From contig DEJQ01000027.1 in assembly GCA_002353575.1 (NCBI GenBank), forward strand, positions 16,881 through 80,880: a stretch of DNA of 64,000 nucleotides, given 5' to 3'. Source of the DNA: Prevotellaceae bacterium UBA2744. GTDB lineage: Bacteria; Bacteroidota; Bacteroidia; Bacteroidales; Bacteroidaceae. Below are positions 58,067 to 64,000 of this stretch, one piece after another. Position 1 is the stretch's first letter. Each line of letters begins with the position of its first letter. The translations under genes and the position numbers were made by a program. Under the pieces are notes generated by a model that did no database searches, was not told the DNA's origin, and saw only the letters and a program-made list of their open reading frames with translations.

Positions 58067-61000
58067 ATGAAAAATATTTTAGGTCTTGACTTAGGAACCA
58101 ATAGTATTGGTTGGGCTGTTGTCACATCCAACGACAATACAAATGAGAAACCTCAAGTTGAATTAGGTAGCAGAATTATACCAATGAGCCAAGATGTACT
58201 TGGTAAATTTGATAGCGGAGTCACCCAGTCACAAACTGCTGAAAGAACAGGATATAGAGGTGCGAGAAGAATTCGCGAACGTTATCTTCTGCGTAGAGAA
58301 AGACTTTTCAGAGTATTGCATATTCTCGGATTTCTGCCTCGGCACTTTGAAGAATCTATAGGATGGGATAAAAACGACAATAAGACCTATGGAAAATTCA
58401 AGGATGACTCTGAACCTAAACTGGCATGGGATGATAGTGATAAAAACAACAATCACTTTATATTTGTTGATTCCTTCAACGAAATGTTAGAAGAGTTCAA
58501 GAAAAAAAATCCATCATTTATAAGTAGTGATAAGAAAATACCCTATGATTGGACCATGTACTATTTGAGAGACAAAGCTACTCGTCAACCTATAAGCAAG
58601 CAGGAACTAGCTTGGATTATATTAAATTTCAATCAGAAACGCGGGTATTATCAGTTACGTGGAGAAGATGAAGAGGAAAATACAAAGCATAAAACAGAAG
58701 AGTATTACGAACTAAGAATCGACAGAGTAGAAGCTACAAATGAAAAGAGAGGAAATGACATATGGTACAATATATATTTGGAAAACGGATGGGTTTATAG
58801 ACGTTCGAGTCGAATCCCCCTTGAGGATTGGGTAGGAAAAAAGAAAGAATTTATAGTTACCACGGAATACAATGAAGATGGAAGTATTAAATTAGATAAA
58901 GACGGTAATGAAAAGCGTTCATTCCGAGCTCCCAAAGATGATGATTGGGGACTGCAAAAGAAAAAGACAGAATTCCAAATTGATTCTTCTGAACAGACTG
59001 TGGGTAGCTTCATATATAATCATCTTTTAGCTAACCCAACTGAAAAAATTCGCGGCAAAGTTGTTAGAACAATAGAACGTAAATACTACAAACAGGAACT
59101 GGGGAAAATCTTAGCTAAGCAGAAAGATTTCATACCGGAACTCTCAAACTCTGCTCTTCTTGAACAATGCATTCATGAATTGTATGCAAACAACACTGCG
59201 CATCAGGATAGTCTTAGGAAAAAAGACATCAATTATCTTATTATAGATGACATTATTTTCTACCAACGTCCGTTAAAGAGCAAGAAATCACTAATTGCAG
59301 ATTGCCCATACGAACAGTATGAATATATAAATAAAAATACAGGTGAAATAAAAAAACAACACATTAAGTGCATTGCAAAATCCAATCCTTATTATCAGGA
59401 ATTCCGTATATGGCAATTTATTCAGAATTTACGACTATACAGCAACGACTTAGACAATACAGATGTTACCAAAAACTATTTAAAGAACGAAGAAGATTAT
59501 GTCCACCTATTCAAATATCTGAACAACCTAAAAGAAATATCCCAGGAAACATTATTAAAAGATTTCTTTTCGATTAAGAAGCCCAAAGGTAAAGACTCTA
59601 TATATCCTGTCAGATGGAATTATGTGGAAGACAAAAAATACCCTTGCAACTCTACTCGCTATCAAATGTTAGCAGCTTTAAAGGATGCGGAAATACCAGA
59701 CACTCTCATTGATAACAGGAATACAGAATACCGTTTATGGCACCTCCTTTATTCAGTTGAAGACAGAAACGAATTAATCAGCGCATTATGCTCATTTGCC
59801 AGAGACAATAAATTGCCAGAATCATTCGTAGATTGTTTCAAAAAGATTCCGTCTTACAAGAAGGAATATGGAGCATATTCCGAGAAAGCAGTCAAGAAAT
59901 TACTTTCCGTAATGCGGGTGGGAAGTCTCTGGTCAGAAGATAATTTACCCAACAATATCCACAACGTGATAAATGGCACAATTGATGAGAAAGTAAAAAA
60001 ACGGATAGAACACAAAGGTTTTTTCCTTTCCGAAAAACAAAGTTTCAGAGGATTGCCCGAATGGTTAGCATGTTATGTAGTATATGGTAGGCATAGTGAG
60101 ACAAGTGACATTTCAAGATGGGAAACGCCACAAGATTTAGCTAATTTCATTCACGATTTCAAACAACACTCACTCCGTAATCCTATTGTTGAACAATGTA
60201 TATTGGAAACCCTTCGGACTGTTCATGATATATGGGTAAGACACGGTCGTATTGATGAAATTCATGTGGAACTTGGTCGTAGCATGAAAAGTACTGCCGA
60301 GCAAAGAGAAAGAATGTCCAAAACAATCATCCAAAACGAAAATACCAATCTTCGCATCAAGAATCTTCTCTTAGAACTTAAAAACGATTCAACCATAAAA
60401 GATGTACGCCCCTACTCTCCAATGCAGCAAGACTTACTTCGCATTTATGAAGAGGGAGCACTACTGACTCTCAAACGCGATGATAAAGACTATAATGAAA
60501 TTTCCCGTATTTCAAAACTTTCCGCCCCTACTCAGAGCGAACTGACGAGATATAAGCTTTGGCTTGAACAGAGATACCGTTCTCCTTATACAGGCAAAAC
60601 AATTTCCTTATCCAAACTATTCACACCTGCTTATCAAATAGAGCATGTGATACCACAAGGACGTTATTTCGATGATTCGTTTTCAAACAAAGTAATTTGC
60701 GAAGCAGAGGTAAACCAACGCAAATCAAACATGCTTGGATATGAGTTCATCCAAAAATGTGGTGGAGAAATTATTCATTGTGCAACCTTAGGAGATGTAA
60801 AAGTATTAACGGCAAAGGAATATAAAGATTTTGTGTCAGATCATTACGACCCTAAATCATCTAAGGCTCAGAAACTAATGATGGATGATATTCCAGAAAC
60901 ATTCATCCAACGACAGATGAACGATACTCGCTACATTAGTAAAGTAATTAAAAGTTTGCTATCCAATATAGTTCGTGAAAAAGACGAAATTGATGCAATT

Positions 61001-62512
61001 TCAAAGAATGTCATTCCTTGCACTGGTGGCATAACAGAACGTCTGAAAAATGACTGGGGACTCAAACATGTATGGAATAGCATTGTTGCGCCCCGTTTTA
61101 TACGTATGAATCAGCTAACAAATTCCGAAGCTTTCGGACATTGGGAAAACAAAGATGGTAAGCGAGTATTCCAAACGACTATGCCTATAGAACTCGAAAA
61201 AGGATTTAGCAAGAAACGTATTGACCATCGCCATCATGCTCTGGATGCTCTTGTTATAGCTCTTGCATCAAGAAACATCATCAGCTATCTTAACAACGAA
61301 TCAGCCCGCGATACGAATCGAAGAGAAGATTTAAGACGGCTGCTTTGCGACAAAAATCGAATCATACGAAAACCTTGGAATACTTTTACTCAAGATGCTT
61401 ATGTAGCTCTCCAAAACATCGTAGTTAGTTTCAAGAACTATGTCCGCGTCATCAATAAAGCCAGCAACTATTATGAGCACTATGATGAAAACGGCAGAAA
61501 AAAACCTATTGCTCAAAAGGGAGAAGAACAATGGGCTATCAGGAAACCTCTACACAAAGAGACTGTATTTGGACAAGTTAACCTACAACGAAAGCGCGAA
61601 GTATCATTTGCAAAAGCTATAGAGCAGGTTTCATGTATTGTTGACAAAGATCTACGCAATACCATCAAATCTATGATTAAAGCAGGTATGGATGAAAGCC
61701 AAATCAGAAAGCATTTTAAAGCACAAAACAATATCTATGCAGGCAAATCAATAAACAAGGTCGAAGTTTACTATTATACAGACTCTGTTGAACCGATGGT
61801 TGCTACCCGCAAACTTCTGGATGACAGCTTTGATGAAAAGAAAATACTTAGCATAACTGATACTGGCATACAGTCAATTTTATTAAACTACCTTGAAGCA
61901 AAAGGTAATGATCCTAAATTGGCTTTTTCCCCAGAAGGAATAATGGAAATGAATGAAAACATAGCAAAATACAATAATGGAAAATTTCATCAACCCATCA
62001 TTCGTGTCAGGGTGTCAGAGCCGAAGGGTGAAAAGTATAATATTGGAACAACTAAGAATAAAGCCAAGAAATTTGTAGAAGCACAAAGTGGAACAAACCT
62101 TTTCTTTGCAATATACGAAACAGAAAATGGTAATCGCTCATACAAAACTATTCCATTCAACCAAGTTGTAGAACGAATGAAAATGGGATGGACACCTGTT
62201 CCTGAAAAGAACGAGAATGGAGATAAGCTAAAGTTTTATCTGTCTCCTAATGAACTGGTTTATGTGCCAACAGAAGAAGAAAGGATGTCAAACTCAATTA
62301 ACATCAACAAAGACAGAATCTACAAGATGGTTTCTGCTACAGGAAATCAAGTATTCTATGTTCGACATAATATAGCATCTGTTATTGAGAACAAAGTAGA
62401 ATTACAATCACTAAACAAAATGGAGAAAACAATGGAAGGAGAAATGATAAAATCCATTTGTTGGAAACTTGAAGTTGACAGACTCGGAAACATTACAAAT
62501 ATCATACGATGA
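58067..62512 (+). CDS. cas9: CRISPR-associated endonuclease Cas9, type II-C
   Basis: RNA-guided DNA endonuclease, 1481 residues, a long form of the Bacteroidetes II-C group. RuvC-I is ILGLDLGTNSIGWAVV with D8; the arginine-rich bridge helix is GARRIRERYLLRRERLFRVL near 65-84; RuvC-II is DEIHVELGRSM with E735; the HNH domain is YQIEHVIPQGRYFDDSFSNK with E859, H860 and N883; RuvC-III is IDHRHHALDALVIAL with H1057 and D1060. The first HNH position is Glu instead of the usual Asp. All nuclease residues are otherwise present, so it should be active. Cas1 starts inside the stop (ATGA). Confidence 0.97.
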   Translation: MKNILGLDLGTNSIGWAVVTSNDNTNEKPQVELGSRIIPMSQDVLGKFDSGVTQSQTAERTGYRGARRIRERYLLRRERLFRVLHILGFLPRHFEESIGWDKNDNKTYGKFKDDSEPKLAWDDSDKNNNHFIFVDSFNEMLEEFKKKNPSFISSDKKIPYDWTMYYLRDKATRQPISKQELAWIILNFNQKRGYYQLRGEDEEENTKHKTEEYYELRIDRVEATNEKRGNDIWYNIYLENGWVYRRSSRIPLEDWVGKKKEFIVTTEYNEDGSIKLDKDGNEKRSFRAPKDDDWGLQKKKTEFQIDSSEQTVGSFIYNHLLANPTEKIRGKVVRTIERKYYKQELGKILAKQKDFIPELSNSALLEQCIHELYANNTAHQDSLRKKDINYLIIDDIIFYQRPLKSKKSLIADCPYEQYEYINKNTGEIKKQHIKCIAKSNPYYQEFRIWQFIQNLRLYSNDLDNTDVTKNYLKNEEDYVHLFKYLNNLKEISQETLLKDFFSIKKPKGKDSIYPVRWNYVEDKKYPCNSTRYQMLAALKDAEIPDTLIDNRNTEYRLWHLLYSVEDRNELISALCSFARDNKLPESFVDCFKKIPSYKKEYGAYSEKAVKKLLSVMRVGSLWSEDNLPNNIHNVINGTIDEKVKKRIEHKGFFLSEKQSFRGLPEWLACYVVYGRHSETSDISRWETPQDLANFIHDFKQHSLRNPIVEQCILETLRTVHDIWVRHGRIDEIHVELGRSMKSTAEQRERMSKTIIQNENTNLRIKNLLLELKNDSTIKDVRPYSPMQQDLLRIYEEGALLTLKRDDKDYNEISRISKLSAPTQSELTRYKLWLEQRYRSPYTGKTISLSKLFTPAYQIEHVIPQGRYFDDSFSNKVICEAEVNQRKSNMLGYEFIQKCGGEIIHCATLGDVKVLTAKEYKDFVSDHYDPKSSKAQKLMMDDIPETFIQRQMNDTRYISKVIKSLLSNIVREKDEIDAISKNVIPCTGGITERLKNDWGLKHVWNSIVAPRFIRMNQLTNSEAFGHWENKDGKRVFQTTMPIELEKGFSKKRIDHRHHALDALVIALASRNIISYLNNESARDTNRREDLRRLLCDKNRIIRKPWNTFTQDAYVALQNIVVSFKNYVRVINKASNYYEHYDENGRKKPIAQKGEEQWAIRKPLHKETVFGQVNLQRKREVSFAKAIEQVSCIVDKDLRNTIKSMIKAGMDESQIRKHFKAQNNIYAGKSINKVEVYYYTDSVEPMVATRKLLDDSFDEKKILSITDTGIQSILLNYLEAKGNDPKLAFSPEGIMEMNENIAKYNNGKFHQPIIRVRVSEPKGEKYNIGTTKNKAKKFVEAQSGTNLFFAIYETENGNRSYKTIPFNQVVERMKMGWTPVPEKNENGDKLKFYLSPNELVYVPTEEERMSNSININKDRIYKMVSATGNQVFYVRHNIASVIENKVELQSLNKMEKTMEGEMIKSICWKLEVDRLGNITNIIR

Positions 62513-63444
62513 TCAAAAAGACATTATACTTCGGAAATCCCGCATATCTGTCGCTTCGCAATGCACAACTTGTAGTAAAATCGCCACAAGTTGAGGAACG
62601 TCAAGATCTGGCAGAGGATACAAAGAAGGACTTAGAGCGAACCATTCCGATAGAAGATATTGGTGTGGTTTTACTCGACAATAAACGGATAACCATAACA
62701 TCAGGCGTAATTGAAGCTCTTGTGGCAAACAATTCTGCCGTTATCACCTGCGACAGCAAAAATATGCCAACAGGACTTATGTTGCCCTTAATAGGAAACA
62801 CACTACAAAATGAACGCTTTCGAGCACAATTGGATGCATCAGTCCCGCTACGCAAACAACTTTGGCAGCAGACGATAAAGCAGAAAATCATCAATCAGGA
62901 ACATATCCTGCACCTATATTCTTCTGCCAAGACAGGATGTATGCGGACATGGAGCACTGAGGTACGTAGTGGAGACCCAGACAATATAGAAGCCAAGGCT
63001 GCTGCATACTATTGGAAAAATGTCTTTGAAGACTTCCCTGACTTTGTTAGAGGTCGAGAAGGTGGACCACCCAACAACCTACTGAACTATGGCTACGCAA
63101 TACTGCGTGCTATCATTGCCCGTGCTCTTGTAGGCAGTGGGCTCCTCCCTACTCTTGGCATTCACCACCACAACAGATATAATGCATATTGTCTGGCAGA
63201 CGATATAATGGAACCATATAGACCTTATGTAGATGAAGTGGTGCTTGACATTATTCGAACAGAACGAAACATTTCAGAACTGAATATAAACATTAAAGCC
63301 AGACTTCTGAACATTCCAGTAATTGATGTCGTTATTGACGGCAAGCGAAGTCCGCTTATGATAGCTGCAGGACAAACTACAGCCTCACTCTATAAATGTT
63401 TTAGCGGTGAACAGCGACAAATAAGCTACCCATCTATGGTTTAA
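62509..63444 (+). CDS. cas1: CRISPR-associated endonuclease Cas1 (type II)
   Basis: Integrase subunit of the spacer-acquisition complex with Cas2. 311 residues. Family features: the N-terminal beta domain (TLYFGNPAYLSLRNAQLVV), the EVRSGDPDNIEAKAAAYYW segment holding the first metal glutamate near 150-165, a histidine in LLPTLGIHHHNRYNAYCLADDIMEPYRP near 217-244 with the DDxMEPYRP motif supplying further ligands. It overlaps cas9 by 4 bases, and cas2 follows after 5 bases. No csn2 or cas4 is present, as expected for II-C. Confidence 0.96.
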   Translation: MIKKTLYFGNPAYLSLRNAQLVVKSPQVEERQDLAEDTKKDLERTIPIEDIGVVLLDNKRITITSGVIEALVANNSAVITCDSKNMPTGLMLPLIGNTLQNERFRAQLDASVPLRKQLWQQTIKQKIINQEHILHLYSSAKTGCMRTWSTEVRSGDPDNIEAKAAAYYWKNVFEDFPDFVRGREGGPPNNLLNYGYAILRAIIARALVGSGLLPTLGIHHHNRYNAYCLADDIMEPYRPYVDEVVLDIIRTERNISELNINIKARLLNIPVIDVVIDGKRSPLMIAAGQTTASLYKCFSGEQRQISYPSMV

Positions 63445-63449
63445 CAGCT

Positions 63450-63794
63450 ATGTTTACAGACCTTACTCGGTTTAGCGAATACAGAGTTATGTGGATACTT
63501 GTTTTCTTCGATCTGCCAACTGAAACGAAGAAAGACAAAAAAGCCTACGTTGATTTTCGGAAGAATCTGCAACGTGACGGCTTCACGATGTTTCAGTTTT
63601 CTATATACGTGCGCCATTGTGCAAGTAAGGAAAATATGGAAGTACATACAAAACGAGTCCGCTCTTTTCTACCCGAGTTTGGAAAAGTTGGAATACTAAG
63701 TATCACTGACAAACAATTTGGAGAAATAGAAATTTTTTATGGTAGAAAAGCCCAAGCGCCTACAGCACCAGGTCAACAGTTAGAACTTTTTTAA
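63450..63794 (+). CDS. cas2: CRISPR-associated protein Cas2
   Basis: Structural partner of Cas1. 114 residues with the ferredoxin-like core: MWILVFFDLPTETKKDKKAY with the conserved aspartate of FFDLP, FTMFQFSIYVRHCAS in the second strand and VGILSITDKQFGEIEIFYG. It ends with the QQLELF tail common in type II-C Cas2. The first ATG is used; a second at 63489 would remove 13 residues that are conserved in relatives. Confidence 0.96.
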   Translation: MFTDLTRFSEYRVMWILVFFDLPTETKKDKKAYVDFRKNLQRDGFTMFQFSIYVRHCASKENMEVHTKRVRSFLPEFGKVGILSITDKQFGEIEIFYGRKAQAPTAPGQQLELF

Positions 63795-63795
63795 A

Positions 63796-63827
63796 GTAAA
63801 AAATCCTGCTATAGAGCAGGATTTTTC
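63796..63827. terminator. two-way terminator between cas2 and the CRISPR array
   Basis: AAATCCTGCT (63801-63810), ATAG loop, AGCAGGATTT (63815-63824), followed by T on + and by TTTTTTAC on the minus strand. It can stop the cas operon from the left and array transcripts from the right. Confidence 0.85.
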
Positions 63828-63902
63828 ATTGTCATAAATCTAATTTTTATTTTCGTCACACACACATCTATTCTCTGATAAATAGCAACTTACAAAGAAT
63901 AA

Positions 63903-64000
63903 GTTGTTTATGACATTACAAAGGTACTAATTTGTCAGCAAATCACAACAGAATCAGAAACTTATTGCTGACAAGAAATGTTGTTTATGACATTACAAAG
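63903..64000 (-). CRISPR. start of type II-C CRISPR array (47-nt repeat, 30-nt spacer), cut by the window end
   Basis: Repeat 1 covers 63903-63949 (47 bases, + strand start GTTGTTTATGACATTAC, end GCAAATCACAAC). Spacer 1 is 63950-63979 (30 bases). Repeat 2 begins at 63980 and its first 21 bases, identical to repeat 1, reach the window edge. The tracrRNA anti-repeat shows that the crRNA strand is minus (repeat start GTTGTGATTTGCTGAC), so the array is read toward cas2 and the repeat seen first here is the last one transcribed. Length of the array is unknown. Confidence 0.95.
63919..63948 (-). promoter_or_regulatory. promoter embedded in the CRISPR repeat
   Basis: On the crRNA strand the repeat holds TTG (63948-63946), a 19-base spacer and TACCTTTG (63926-63919), the same arrangement as the tracrRNA promoter. 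Transcription would begin about 10 bases before the next spacer. Every repeat of the array should carry it. Confidence 0.65.

Noticed and set aside
63873..63902. Extra degenerate CRISPR repeat left of repeat 1 (ACTTACAAAGAATA resembles ATTACAAAGGTA)
   Set aside because: Similarity covers only about 10 bases, is not followed by the rest of the repeat and is not 30 bases from repeat 1.

Overview
The window reads as chromosomal DNA of a Bacteroidales bacterium, most likely Prevotella or a close relative. Evidence: start codons mostly lack Shine-Dalgarno sequences; many upstream regions carry the Bacteroidetes promoter pattern TTTG - 19/20 nt - TAnnTTTG; the primary sigma factor is the short Bacteroidetes type without region 1.1; and several families are typical of the order (DUF4301, DUF4837, the putative porin family, stand-alone AICAR transformylase, the SecG/LptE/sigma-54 regulator neighbourhood). 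No rRNA, tRNA, insertion sequence or prophage was found.

Layout. 18-4923: a tight + strand run of a nitroreductase, kdsC, maf, a secreted TPR protein, ispE and a sugar aminotransferase. 5087-8647: a galactose operon (galM, MFS sugar transporter, galK) closed by a terminator whose loop holds part of the nadE promoter. 8735-18554: nadE, a DUF2400-type protein, a lipoprotein, then glyA-rlmN-DUF4837-pdxA and a membrane cassette (GtrA protein, CDP-alcohol phosphatidyltransferase, AUR1-like PAP2 protein) that fits inositol-lipid synthesis. 18512-19908 (-): a small basic protein and purH. 20046-24524: an Asp-rich protein, a double CMD-domain protein, glmS and trmD. 24537-32794 (-): kdsB, mrcA, ung and a PqqD-like protein, an S26-like protease, an HprK-like kinase, a C11 peptidase, a secreted protein and rpoD.

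33113-35857 (+): pheS and a 5-prime-nucleotidase. 36043-41608 (-): secG, a conserved protein, a sigma-54 activator joined in frame to LptE, a metallo-hydrolase, rsmG and a DUF4301 protein. 41721-50097: a large secreted protein (-), a DUF4468-like protein, a small membrane protein, a putative porin and a D-2-hydroxyacid dehydrogenase (+), then a periplasmic HtrA protease (-). 50434-55130 (+): a GH35 beta-galactosidase, uxaC, a small ORF and a lysozyme-like protein. 55279-56701 (-): a secreted protein and prs. Several products serve the envelope: kdsB and kdsC make and activate Kdo, LptE inserts LPS, GlmS feeds UDP-GlcNAc, MrcA builds peptidoglycan and SecG exports protein.

56762-64000: after about 1.1 kb of decayed coding fragments comes a type II-C CRISPR-Cas locus: a divergent tracrRNA (- strand), a large cas9 (1481 aa), cas1, cas2, a two-way terminator and the first repeat-spacer unit of an array that runs off the window. 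The 47-nt repeat contains, on the crRNA strand, a complete TTG - 19 nt - TACCTTTG promoter, so each repeat could start its own crRNA. The predicted cas9 promoter lies beyond the tracrRNA gene, so the cas9 leader would be antisense to all of tracrRNA. The first spacer contains a 10-nt complement of the tracrRNA-binding part of the repeat. These are the most interesting signals here, together with the sigma-54 activator/LptE fusion and an HprK-like kinase/protease/PqqD set without an obvious substrate.
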